This document shows positions 6,536 through 13,964 of a stretch of 16,397 nt of DNA, one piece after another. The notes under the pieces were generated by a model. The model ran no database searches. It saw nothing but the letters and a program-made list of their open reading frames with translations, and was not told the origin of the DNA. Each line of letters opens with the position of its first letter. Positions within the stretch are counted from its first letter, which is position 1. Source of the stretch: an uncultured Collinsella sp. (GTDB lineage: Bacteria; Actinomycetota; Coriobacteriia; Coriobacteriales; Coriobacteriaceae); assembly GCA_958424475.1 (NCBI GenBank), contig CATZTY010000005.1:1-16397 (forward strand). Reading direction: 5' to 3'. The translations under genes were made by a program, and so were the position numbers.

Positions 6536-7273
6536 ATGGCTAAGGCAAAGAACACCGATAAGCTCGTTGTACAGAATGCCGCCAAGACCCTTCTGGCCAA
6601 CATCCGCTTTGCGAGCGTGGACGACCCCATTCGCACCATCACCGTTACCTCCTCGATTCCCAACGAGGGCAAGTCTACGGTTTCCATTAACCTTGCTCAG
6701 GCAATCGCCACGAGCGGCAAGTCCGTGCTCCTGGTCGAGGCCGATATGCGCCGCAGGTCCCTTTCCGATATGCTCGGCGTTCGTTCGCGCGGCGGACTCT
6801 ATGCGGTCCTTTCCGAGCAGATCTCCATCGACCAGGCAATTGTCGAGACGGGTCAGAAGAACTTCTACTTCCTCGATGCCGAGCCGCATATTCCCAATCC
6901 TGCCGACATCATCGTCTCTCACCGCTTTGCCAAGCTTGTAAAGGCACTGTCCGCCAAGTTCCAGTACGTCATCTTTGATGCTCCCCCGGTCGGCACCTTC
7001 ATCGATGCTGCCGAGATCGCAAGTCTGACTGATGGCACGCTGTTCGTGGTGCGCGAGGACTTCACCAAGCGCGAGGAGGCGCTCAACGCCATCGGTCAGC
7101 TTAAGAAGTCCGAGAAGGTCAAGCTCATCGGTACCGTTATGAACTACTGCGAGACCGAGACCAGCGAGTACTACTACTCCTACTACACCAAGGACGGTAA
7201 GAAGGTGAAGAAGGGCTCCGACGATCAGGGGACTTCCAAAAAGGGCATCTTCACCAACCGAGCAAACGTTTAG
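6536..7273 (+). CDS. BY-type protein tyrosine kinase (CpsD/CapB-like)
   Basis: A 245-residue cytoplasmic P-loop kinase. Walker A is SSIPNEGKST (39-48), the Walker A' region is LLVEADMRRRS (65-75) and Walker B is VIFDAPP (145-151, Asp148). The C-terminus carries a tyrosine cluster, Tyr212-213-214 and Tyr216-217 with Tyr204 nearby, the usual autophosphorylation tail. In Gram-positive systems this kinase works with a separate Wzz-like activator, encoded just upstream, and is reset by a PHP-type phosphatase, encoded just downstream. Ribosome site AAAGGTGG (6519-6526) lies inside the upstream gene, so the two are coupled. Walker A' lacks the Pro after the Arg residues found in many homologues. A basic tail (KDGKKVKKG) follows the tyrosines. 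MinD-like proteins are a weaker alternative, excluded by the Tyr tail and context. Confidence 0.9.
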   Translation: MAKAKNTDKLVVQNAAKTLLANIRFASVDDPIRTITVTSSIPNEGKSTVSINLAQAIATSGKSVLLVEADMRRRSLSDMLGVRSRGGLYAVLSEQISIDQAIVETGQKNFYFLDAEPHIPNPADIIVSHRFAKLVKALSAKFQYVIFDAPPVGTFIDAAEIASLTDGTLFVVREDFTKREEALNAIGQLKKSEKVKLIGTVMNYCETETSEYYYSYYTKDGKKVKKGSDDQGTSKKGIFTNRANV

Positions 7274-7290
7274 TTGATTAAGGCTGACCT

Positions 7291-7941
7291 ATGCGTGACA
7301 TTCATTGCCATATCTTGCCGGGTGTAGACGACGGCGCCGCCGATCTCGATGAGAGCTTGGCGATGCTCGAGGCTGCCAAGCGGGCTGGTGTAACCAGAAT
7401 TGTTTGCACTCCTCACTGCCGTGATCCCTATTTTGATTACGACAAGATGTGGGATGCCTTTGAGCTGCTGCGCGATAACGCTGACGGTTTTCCGCTCCAG
7501 ATGGGCTTCGAGGTCAACCATCGAAAGCTCGTTGAGCTTGGTATCGATGCCGCGGAGCACTTGCATTTCGATGGGACCAATGAGTTCCTGCTTGAGCTTT
7601 CGACGCATGCCGATGCGTATGCGTTTAGAGAGTACGAGAACACGATTTACGATTTGCAGTGCCGTGGCTACCAGGTGATCATCGCTCATCCTGAGCGCTA
7701 TCGTGCGGTTCAAAAGGATGTAAGCGTGGCGGAGCGCCTGGTCGATATGGGCTGCAAGCTGCAGGCTTCGGCGGACTTTATTGCCGGCGGTCGCTTTGGT
7801 CGCGAGAAAAAGCCGGCACAGCGCCTGTTCGATCAGAACCTGTACAGCTTCATCGCGAGCGATGCCCATAACGTGGGTCATTACGACTGCCTGGCGAAGG
7901 CTCGCGCGAAGTTTAGCGTGCGCGGAGCTCATTTTCGCTAA
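7291..7941 (+). CDS. PHP-family tyrosine-protein phosphatase (CpsB/YwqE-like)
   Basis: A 216-residue metal-dependent phosphatase of the polymerase-and-histidinol-phosphatase fold. The metal-binding motifs are in order: DIHCHILPGVDDG (His5, His7, Asp13, Asp14), CTPHCRDP (His42), GFEVNH near 71-76, IIAHPERY (His133) and SDAHN (Asp191, His193). These proteins remove phosphate from the tyrosine tail of the partner BY-kinase, which is encoded 17 nt upstream. The start at ATG 7291 has only a modest ribosome site (AAGG, 7280-7283). It is slightly shorter than typical CpsB proteins of about 240-250 residues, and the end after the last helix is compact. It closes the three-gene module; no sugar transferase follows. 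Confidence 0.9.
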   Translation: MRDIHCHILPGVDDGAADLDESLAMLEAAKRAGVTRIVCTPHCRDPYFDYDKMWDAFELLRDNADGFPLQMGFEVNHRKLVELGIDAAEHLHFDGTNEFLLELSTHADAYAFREYENTIYDLQCRGYQVIIAHPERYRAVQKDVSVAERLVDMGCKLQASADFIAGGRFGREKKPAQRLFDQNLYSFIASDAHNVGHYDCLAKARAKFSVRGAHFR

Positions 7942-7979
7942 AATCTGTCCCTAACGTTCGCATTGAATGAAAGGGCAGC

Positions 7980-8480
7980 ATGGATATCCAACTTAAGACG
8001 GGATGCTTTGATGACGCGGCGTTGGTGCGCCGCGTCGTTTTTATGGACGAGCAGGGCTACGAGAATGAGTTCGACGCTATCGACGAGGATCCGAACTGCA
8101 TTCATGTGACGCTCTATGTAGACGGCGAGCTTGCCGGTTGCTCGCGCGTGTTTCCCGAAGAGCTTGAGCGCGCGGCTGACGCAGAGGCTCCAGTGTCGCC
8201 GGCGTGCGACTTGGACGAAGGCGTCGCGGCGGGGGAGACCTACATTATGGGGCGCGTGGCCGTGTTGCCGAGCATGCGCCGTCGCGGTCTGGCGAGTGCG
8301 ATCGTTGAGGCCAGTGCTTCGTGTGCACGCGATGCCGGCGCTAAGCTTATTAAGCTGCATGCGCAGGAATACGTGCTGCCGCTCTATGCCAAGGCGGGCT
8401 ACACGCAGATTGCCCCGGTGGACTACGAAGACGAGGGCCAGCCCCATGCTTGGATGGCCAAGCGCGTAGATGGCAGATAG
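7980..8480 (+). CDS. GNAT-family N-acetyltransferase, ElaA/YjcF-like
   Basis: A 166-residue GNAT protein. The N-terminal part has the subfamily motif RRVVFMDEQGYENEFDAIDED, common to ElaA/YjcF proteins. The acetyl-CoA loop is RVAVLPSMRRRGLA (Arg100-Arg102, Gly103). Then come LHAQEYVLPLYAKAGY and YEDEGQPHAWMAKRV, the usual subfamily ending. The acceptor substrate is unknown for this group. Ribosome site GAAAGGG (7969-7975) lies close to the ATG. It begins 38 bp after the phosphatase gene and could be cotranscribed with it, although no functional link is evident. Confidence 0.85.
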   Translation: MDIQLKTGCFDDAALVRRVVFMDEQGYENEFDAIDEDPNCIHVTLYVDGELAGCSRVFPEELERAADAEAPVSPACDLDEGVAAGETYIMGRVAVLPSMRRRGLASAIVEASASCARDAGAKLIKLHAQEYVLPLYAKAGYTQIAPVDYEDEGQPHAWMAKRVDGR

Positions 8481-8628
8481 AGACGTTCCTTTCCTGCCGG
8501 CAGTTTGGGACACTCCTTGGCAATTGGTGCATCGGAGCGCTTAGACATACAGTTTTTCGATTCCGTATGTATATATGCGCGCTAATGGGTTATAAAATCT
8601 AAGTCTGAACATAGCAGGTCTGCGATTC

Positions 8629-8652
8629 GGCTCGGGCGACCGGGCCGTTTTT
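8629..8652 (+). terminator. Terminator- or attenuator-like hairpin just before htpG
   Basis: GGCTCGG (8629-8635) pairs with CCGGGCC (8640-8646), one T-G wobble included, closing a GCGA tetraloop of the stable GNRA type. GTTTTT follows (8647-8652). This is a compact intrinsic terminator shape, ending 30 nt before the htpG start and 18 nt before its ribosome site. It may stop read-through from the acetyltransferase gene. If the htpG promoter lies upstream (AT-rich TATAAAAT at 8591-8598 is the only candidate), it would sit in the htpG leader and act as an attenuator. No CIRCE operator (TTAGCACTC and its complement) is visible. Confidence 0.55.
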
Positions 8653-8682
8653 GCGGACGGGGGTAGCGCGAAAGGACTGCAC

Positions 8683-10707
8683 ATGCGTCAATTTAAGACC
8701 GAGAGCAAAAAACTGCTCGACCTCATGATCAACTCCATCTACACCAATAAGGAAATCTTCCTGCGCGAGCTTATCTCTAACGCGAGCGACGCCGTCGACA
8801 AGCTCAACTTTAAGAGCCTGCAGGATCCGAGCGTCAAGATCGACCAGGGCGACCTGGCTATTCGCGTCTCCTTTGATAAAGATGCCCGCACCATTACTAT
8901 CTCGGATAACGGCATTGGCATGACCGCCGAGGAGCTCGAGCGCAATCTGGGCACCATCGCCCATTCCGGCTCCGAGGAGTTTAAGACCGAGAACGCCGAG
9001 CAGCAGGGTTCGGATGTCGACATCATCGGCCAGTTTGGCGTGGGCTTCTACTCGGCTTTTATGGTCGCCAGGCATGTGAAGGTCGTCAGCCGCGCCTATG
9101 GCGAGGATGTCGCCCATGTGTGGGAATCCGACGGTCTTGAGGGCTACACCATCGAGGACGGTGAGCGCGCCGAGCACGGTACCGATGTCATCCTGACGCT
9201 GCGCGAGAACGAGAAGCTCGATGCCGACGGCGAGGCCGAGACCTACGATCGCTTCCTGACCGAGTGGGGTCTCAAGAGCCTGATTCAGCAGTACAGCAAC
9301 TATGTGCGCTACCCGATTCAGATGATGGTGTCCAAGAGCCGCCAGAAACCCAAGCCCGAGGACGCCGGCGACGATTACAAGCCCGAGTACGAGGACTATC
9401 AGGAGCTCGAGACCGTCAATTCCATGACACCGATCTGGAAGAAGCGCAGCTCCGATGTCGAGCAGAAGGACTACGACGAGTTCTACAAGTCCACGTTCCA
9501 CGACTTTGACGATCCTGCGCGCACCATCAGCTTCCATGCCGAGGGCACGCTCGAGTACGATGCCCTGCTGTTTGTGCCGGGCCGCGCGCCGTTCGATCTG
9601 TACAGCAAGGATTACGAGAAGGGTCTGGCACTCTACAGCTCCAACGTCCTGATCATGGAGAAGTGCGACGACCTGCTGCCCGACTACTACAACTTTGTCC
9701 GCGGCGTCGTGGATTCCGCCGATGTGTCGCTCAACATCTCGCGTGAGACGCTGCAGCAGAACCGTCAGCTCAAGGCCATCGCCAAGCGTGTGGAAAAGAA
9801 GATCACCGCCGACCTTGAGGATATGCGTGACAACGACCGCGAGGCCTACGAGAAGTTCTTTGAGAACTTTGGCCGCGGTCTTAAGTACGGCATCTACTCG
9901 AGCTATGGCATGAAGGCCGATGAGCTCGCCGATCTGTTGCTGTTCTGGTCTGCCAAGGAACAGAAGATGATTACCCTGGCCGAGTATGCCAAGGGCATGC
10001 CCGAGGATCAGAAGGCCATCTACTACGCCGCCGGCGACTCGCGTGAGCGCTTGGCCAAGATGCCCGTGGTAAAGGGCGTGCTCGACCGCGGCTATGACGT
10101 GCTGCTGCTGACGCAGGACGTGGATGAGTTCACCTTCCAGGCTATGCGTGAGTACGTTGCCGCCGATATGCCCAAGATCTACGAGGACGATGCCGCCCGC
10201 GAGGCTGCCGAGAAGGCCGTGGCCGATGGTGCCGAGCCCGAGGTTGAGGATCGTCACCTGGAGCTCAAGAACGTCGCAACCGGTGATCTTGACCTGGCGA
10301 CCGAGGACGAGAAAAAGGAGGCCGAGGACGCCACCAAGGAGAACGAGGACCTCTTTAACGCCATGAAGGAGGCACTCGGCGACAAGGTCGAGAAGGTTGC
10401 CGTCTCTGCGCGCCTGACCGATGCTCCCGCGTGCATCACCACCGAGGGCCCGCTTTCGCTCGAGATGGAGAAGGTGCTCCAGAAGGGTCCCGAGGGCGCG
10501 CCCGACGGTATGCCCAAGAGCCAGCGCGTGCTCGAGCTCAACGCCAAGCACCCGGTCTTTTCCAAGCTCGTCGCCGCTCAGAAGGCGGGCGACGCCGACA
10601 AGATCAAGCAGTACTCCGGTTTGCTCTATGACCAGGCCCTGCTGGTCGAGGGCATTCTGCCCGAGGACCCCGTTGCCTTCGCAGCAGCTGTTTGCAACTT
10701 GATGTAG
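8683..10707 (+). CDS. htpG: Molecular chaperone HtpG (bacterial Hsp90)
   Basis: A 674-residue cytosolic ATP-dependent dimeric chaperone. The N-terminal GHKL ATPase domain shows LRELISNASDA (Glu29 catalytic, Asn33 magnesium-binding), DNGIGM (75-80), NLGTIAHSGS and GQFGVGFYSAFMVA (from 116). The middle domain has TPIWKK and the ATP-contacting Arg354 in SLNISRETLQQNR. The C-terminal dimerisation domain ends in EDPVAFAAAVCNLM. It is about 50 residues longer than E. coli HtpG; extra length lies in an acidic, Lys/Glu-rich segment at about 490-565 before the C-terminal domain and in a charged linker near 220-245. ATG 8683 has ribosome site AAAGGA 6 nt upstream. A shadow reading frame of 650 codons on the opposite strand spans most of the gene and is a GC-bias artefact. 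Confidence 0.97.
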   Translation: MRQFKTESKKLLDLMINSIYTNKEIFLRELISNASDAVDKLNFKSLQDPSVKIDQGDLAIRVSFDKDARTITISDNGIGMTAEELERNLGTIAHSGSEEFKTENAEQQGSDVDIIGQFGVGFYSAFMVARHVKVVSRAYGEDVAHVWESDGLEGYTIEDGERAEHGTDVILTLRENEKLDADGEAETYDRFLTEWGLKSLIQQYSNYVRYPIQMMVSKSRQKPKPEDAGDDYKPEYEDYQELETVNSMTPIWKKRSSDVEQKDYDEFYKSTFHDFDDPARTISFHAEGTLEYDALLFVPGRAPFDLYSKDYEKGLALYSSNVLIMEKCDDLLPDYYNFVRGVVDSADVSLNISRETLQQNRQLKAIAKRVEKKITADLEDMRDNDREAYEKFFENFGRGLKYGIYSSYGMKADELADLLLFWSAKEQKMITLAEYAKGMPEDQKAIYYAAGDSRERLAKMPVVKGVLDRGYDVLLLTQDVDEFTFQAMREYVAADMPKIYEDDAAREAAEKAVADGAEPEVEDRHLELKNVATGDLDLATEDEKKEAEDATKENEDLFNAMKEALGDKVEKVAVSARLTDAPACITTEGPLSLEMEKVLQKGPEGAPDGMPKSQRVLELNAKHPVFSKLVAAQKAGDADKIKQYSGLLYDQALLVEGILPEDPVAFAAAVCNLM

Positions 10708-10715
10708 TTAGGTAT

Positions 10716-10741
10716 TTACGCGGTTTTACCAAACCGCGTAA
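10716..10741. repeat. Perfect 11-bp hairpin with 4-nt loop after htpG
   Basis: TTACGCGGTTT (10716-10726), loop TACC, AAACCGCGTAA (10731-10741), starting 9 nt after the htpG stop. No T-tract follows, so it is a poor intrinsic terminator but could protect the 3' end of the mRNA. Four nt after the stem comes the 10-mer TCGACGCTGC (10746-10755), the same arrangement as at the next hairpin. Confidence 0.75.
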
Positions 10742-10745
10742 CGGC

Positions 10746-10800
10746 TCGACGCTGCCCTCAGTTCCGCCGTTCTAACGAACGGCGGACCAGTCGACGCTGC
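10746..10800. repeat. Second hairpin framed by direct repeats TCGACGCTGC
   Basis: TCCGCCGTTC (10763-10772), loop TAAC, GAACGGCGGA (10777-10786) is a perfect 10-bp stem. It is framed by two identical 10-mers TCGACGCTGC, at 10746-10755 and 10791-10800. As with the first hairpin, the 10-mer follows 4 nt after the stem. The repeat unit is therefore hairpin, 4 nt, 10-mer, with a period of 45-46 nt. A third copy with one change (TCGACGTTGC) lies at 10921-10930. Confidence 0.75.
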
Positions 10801-10900
10801 GCGGGCGCCAGAGCGACAACTTGTCATTCAAAGAGGACGGCATGACCAGAAGGTCTATGCCGTCCTCTTTTCATGCCAATTTGTTCGCTCTGGCGCCCGC
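10801..10900. repeat. 100-nt near-palindrome with terminator-like core
   Basis: The outer arms GCGGGCGCCAGAGCGA (10801-10816) and TCGCTCTGGCGCCCGC (10885-10900) are perfectly complementary over 16 bp, and CAA/TTG extends this across a one-base bulge. Inside, AAAGAGGACGGCAT (10830-10843) pairs perfectly with ATGCCGTCCTCTTT (10857-10870), then GACC with GGTC across a single bulged T, around an AGAA loop. The inner hairpin is followed by TTTT and preceded by AAA, the shape of a terminator that could work in both directions. It probably ends htpG transcription. The 16-bp outer stem is not needed for that and is unexplained. Confidence 0.8.
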
Positions 10901-10940
10901 TCGCTGGCATTGCCAAAACATCGACGTTGCCGTGGTCCTA

Positions 10941-11000
10941 AGTAGTCATTGGGGACGTTTTTGTTTGACTAGTCGTTTAAGAACGTCCCCGATGACTATT
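10941..11000. repeat. REP-like imperfect inverted repeat
   Basis: TAGTCATTGGGGACGTTTTT (10943-10962) pairs with the segment 10979-10998, which holds AAGAACGTCCCCGATGACTA; differences are only G-T wobbles. The stem is about 21-23 bp with a 14-nt loop (10964-10977) holding the palindrome GACTAGTC. The form resembles repetitive extragenic palindromes mobilised by RAYT transposases, and the GGGGAC/GTCCCC core is reminiscent of such elements. No transposase lies nearby. Whether it is multicopy cannot be seen from one window. Confidence 0.6.
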
Positions 11001-11029
11001 TGAATTGCTAATTTGTGCGGGTTGTGGTT

Positions 11030-11058
11030 TTGTGACCTGCTGAAATTTAGGATACTGT
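11030..11058 (+). promoter_or_regulatory. Possible promoter for the yhgE pair
   Basis: TTGTGA (11030-11035) and TACTGT (11053-11058) are 17 bp apart. The segment CTGTACATCTGTACG (11055-11069) downstream contains CTGTAC twice, 8 bp apart, and could be an operator. The region 11001-11147 is markedly more AT-rich than its surroundings, as expected for a promoter. Visual match only. Confidence 0.3.
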
Positions 11059-11147
11059 ACATCTGTACGTTAACTCATCTTCGTAGTATATTGCTACCCG
11101 CAAAACTCAACACCATTGTGCTTTGAGACGTTAAAGCGCCTACTACA

Positions 11148-13964
11148 ATGGTTGTCGATAGTACGATTCGATTTAACGACAGGATGGATGGTCCAAGCGT
11201 GAGTCTCGGCAGCAAACTATCCAATGCAAAGGTGTCCTTTGCGATATTTAAGCGCGACATTAAGCGACTGCTTGTGAACCCCGTCGCCCTGGTGGTTACC
11301 CTAGGCGTGTGCGTTATTCCCTCGCTGTATGCCTGGTATAACATCGTGGCAAACTGGGATCCGTATGGAAACACCCAAGGCATCAAGATTGCTATCGCCA
11401 ACAACGATCGAGGCACCCAAAACGACTTGGTGGGTGAGCTCAACGCTGGCGACAAAGTGGTCGACCAGCTCAAGGAGAATCATCAGTTGGGCTGGACGTT
11501 CGTCGACTCGACGGCCGATGCCAAGGAGGGCGTCGAGAGCGGCGAGTACTATGCCGCTATCGTAATCCCTAAGAACTTCTCGGATAACCTGGTCTCGATG
11601 CTCGACGGCAACTACCATCAGCCCAAGCTCACGTACTACGTCAATGAGAAGAAGAGCGCCATTGCGCCCAAGGTTACCGATACCGGTGCAAACACCATCG
11701 AGGAGCAGATCAACTCGGAATTTGTCTCTACGGTAGGCAAGACTGTTGCCGGTATCGCCAAGGATGCCGGTGTCGATTTAAAGGACAAGGCAACCCAGAC
11801 TCAGGACTCGCTGGCAAGTTCGGTGTCCGAGGCGTCCGACACCTTGGGCGAGGTGCGCGATTCGATTGGCGATATGAATGCCGCCATCGATAAGACGAGT
11901 GGCGCTATCGCCTCGGCTGATGCGGCACTTGCCGGCTTGCAAGGCCAGGCACCGTCGCTGACGCAGGCGATCTCCCAGGGCAACGACCTGCTGAGCGAAG
12001 CTCGCACCACGGCGGGCAACTCCATCACCTCGCTCTCCAAGGCGCTCTCGGAAGGCAGCCTTGCGCTCACCAAGACGTCGGCCTCTGCGAACGCTGCCAT
12101 CGGTAAGCTGACGGGCGCGGTCACATCTACGACCACCCGTATCGACAACTCGCTCGAGTCTCTCCAAGCGACGATCGACCACAATAAGGCCGTTATCGGG
12201 CACTTGGAGATTCTCGCCAATGACACGTCGACAGGTTCCGAGGAAATTGACGCGCGCATTGTATCGACCATCGATTTGCTTCGAGAGCAGAATGAAAAGC
12301 TTCAGAGCATCAAGGACGGTCTGTCCGCGCAGTCGAGCGCCATGGCGAATGACGCAGCGGCTGTTTCGGGTGCCAGTGACGCTATCAATAACGCAATTCA
12401 TACCGGTGCGACCAACCTTGGCCAAGCCCAGACGGACTTGGGCCAAAACGCGCTGCCGAAGGCCTCGAGCGCGCTCGACTCTTTTGCTGCCGTTTCGGGC
12501 GACCTGACCGGTATCGTCTCGGGTATGACACCTACACTTGCAAATGCGCGCGGCACGTTGGCGCAGCTTAGCGCTACGCTCGGCCAGGCCAAGACCACGC
12601 TGTCCCAGACCGATTCCTCGCTTGCCAAGGTCCAGGACAAGCTTGCAACCGCCGCCAATGACATCGCGGCGCTGCAGACCTCCGAGTCCATGGGCGAGCT
12701 GGCCGATCTGATGGGCGTCGATGTCAATGACGTGGCAGATTTCATGGCGTCTCCGGTTGAGTTGACGTCCAAGTCAATCTATCCGGTCAAGAGCTTTGGC
12801 TCGGGCATCGCTCCCTTCTACACCAATCTGGCGCTTTGGGTGGGCGGCTATGTGCTCATCGCCATTTACAAGCTCGAGGTCGACCGTGAAGGTGTTGGCA
12901 GCTTTACGGCGCGCCAAGGCTACTTTGGCCGCTGGTTGCTCATGGTGATCCTGGGCGCGTTGCAGGCCATCATCGTTACGGTAGGCGATCTGGTGATTGG
13001 CGTGCAGTGCGTCAGCCCGCTGCTGTTCGTGCTGGGCGGCATCGCCATTTCGTTCACCTACGTCAATATCATCTATGCGCTGTCCACCACGTTTAAGCAT
13101 ATCGGCAAGGCTATCGGCGTCATTCTCGTCATCGTGCAGATTCCGGGTTCGTCGGGCATGTACCCCATCGAGATGATGCCCGGCTTCTTCCAGTGGCTGC
13201 ACCCGCTGCTGCCCTTTACCTACGGCATCAATCTGCTGCGCGAGACGGTCGGCGGCATGTATTCGTTCAACTACCTGTTTAACCTGTGCATTCTGGGCGT
13301 GTTCTTGATCGTGGCGCTCTTTATCGGCCTGCAGCTGCGTCCGCTGCTGCTCAACCTTAACCTGCTCTTTGATAAACAGCTCTCCACGACCGGTATGATG
13401 ATTTGCGAGTCCAACGACCTGCCGCGCCAGCGCTACTCGCTGCGCACGGCCATGCGCGTCATGCTCGATTCCGATTCGTACCGTCGCGAACTGCTCGATC
13501 ATGCGGTCGCCTTTGAACATCGCTACCCGTACTACATCAAGGGCGGTTTTGCCGCCGTGGTGGGCGTTCAGGTCCTGCTCTTTGTCCTGTCGACGGTTCT
13601 CGATATCGACAATAACGGCAAGATCATCCTGCTTGTCATTTGGATCATCTCGGTTATTGCCATCTGCGGCTGGCTTATCAATATCGAATATATCCGAGCG
13701 AGCCTCAATACCCAGATGCGCATCTCGGCGCTTTCGGATGAGGACCTGCGTCGCGAGATGCGCGAACACACGGCCGCCATTCCTGCCGCCCGCCACATGT
13801 TTGGCCTCAACGCCAGCGAGCGTGGTGCCAAGGGCGGCGATCAGTCCACGGGCCGCTTGCCGCATATTGGCTCGCACCATAAATCTCAGGGCAGCGACAG
13901 CACAGCCACAAATGATGGAGATACCACCGCGCTTGGCAAGCACTCCAAAGGAGGTGAGGCATAA
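11148..13964 (+). CDS. YhgE/Pip-family large membrane protein, first of tandem pair
   Basis: A 938-residue protein of the YhgE/Pip family, whose membrane domain resembles ABC-2 permeases. One membrane helix at about 46-66 is followed by the family signature NWDPYGNT (69-76), then IAIANNDRGT and EYYAAIVIPKNFS. A long extracytoplasmic helical region (about 210-530) is rich in Ala, Ser, Leu and Asp and looks coiled-coil-like. Several membrane helices follow (about 550-740), with SSGMYPIEMMPG between them. Unlike its neighbour it has two more helices (about 800-825 and 828-850) and a hydrophilic C-terminal tail of about 85 residues. Lactococcal Pip is a phage receptor and YueB/EsaA proteins are related; the cellular function is unclear. 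The start is uncertain: ATG 11148 lacks a ribosome site, while GTG 11199 has AGGATGG upstream and better matches the neighbour's N-terminus. Confidence 0.85.
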   Translation: MVVDSTIRFNDRMDGPSVSLGSKLSNAKVSFAIFKRDIKRLLVNPVALVVTLGVCVIPSLYAWYNIVANWDPYGNTQGIKIAIANNDRGTQNDLVGELNAGDKVVDQLKENHQLGWTFVDSTADAKEGVESGEYYAAIVIPKNFSDNLVSMLDGNYHQPKLTYYVNEKKSAIAPKVTDTGANTIEEQINSEFVSTVGKTVAGIAKDAGVDLKDKATQTQDSLASSVSEASDTLGEVRDSIGDMNAAIDKTSGAIASADAALAGLQGQAPSLTQAISQGNDLLSEARTTAGNSITSLSKALSEGSLALTKTSASANAAIGKLTGAVTSTTTRIDNSLESLQATIDHNKAVIGHLEILANDTSTGSEEIDARIVSTIDLLREQNEKLQSIKDGLSAQSSAMANDAAAVSGASDAINNAIHTGATNLGQAQTDLGQNALPKASSALDSFAAVSGDLTGIVSGMTPTLANARGTLAQLSATLGQAKTTLSQTDSSLAKVQDKLATAANDIAALQTSESMGELADLMGVDVNDVADFMASPVELTSKSIYPVKSFGSGIAPFYTNLALWVGGYVLIAIYKLEVDREGVGSFTARQGYFGRWLLMVILGALQAIIVTVGDLVIGVQCVSPLLFVLGGIAISFTYVNIIYALSTTFKHIGKAIGVILVIVQIPGSSGMYPIEMMPGFFQWLHPLLPFTYGINLLRETVGGMYSFNYLFNLCILGVFLIVALFIGLQLRPLLLNLNLLFDKQLSTTGMMICESNDLPRQRYSLRTAMRVMLDSDSYRRELLDHAVAFEHRYPYYIKGGFAAVVGVQVLLFVLSTVLDIDNNGKIILLVIWIISVIAICGWLINIEYIRASLNTQMRISALSDEDLRREMREHTAAIPAARHMFGLNASERGAKGGDQSTGRLPHIGSHHKSQGSDSTATNDGDTTALGKHSKGGEA

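Noticed and set aside
8545..8570. ACATAC / GTATGT inverted repeat upstream of htpG as an operator
   Set aside because: Only 6 bp per arm with a 14-bp spacer in an AT-rich stretch; easily due to chance, and unlike CIRCE or other known heat-shock operators.
8599..10551. 650-codon open frame on the - strand opposite htpG
   Set aside because: It is the antisense shadow of htpG in high-GC DNA. The translation is low-complexity (repeated Leu, Gly, Val, His), has no recognisable domain, and the + strand frame is an unmistakable HtpG.
10905..10915. Short palindrome TGGCATTGCCA as a further hairpin of the array
   Set aside because: The loop would be a single base, too small to fold; kept only as a note since a third copy of the 10-mer follows it.
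10821..11003. 60-codon + strand frame inside the intergenic repeat region
   Set aside because: It runs through the palindromes, has no ribosome site, and its apparent sequence is dictated by the inverted repeats.
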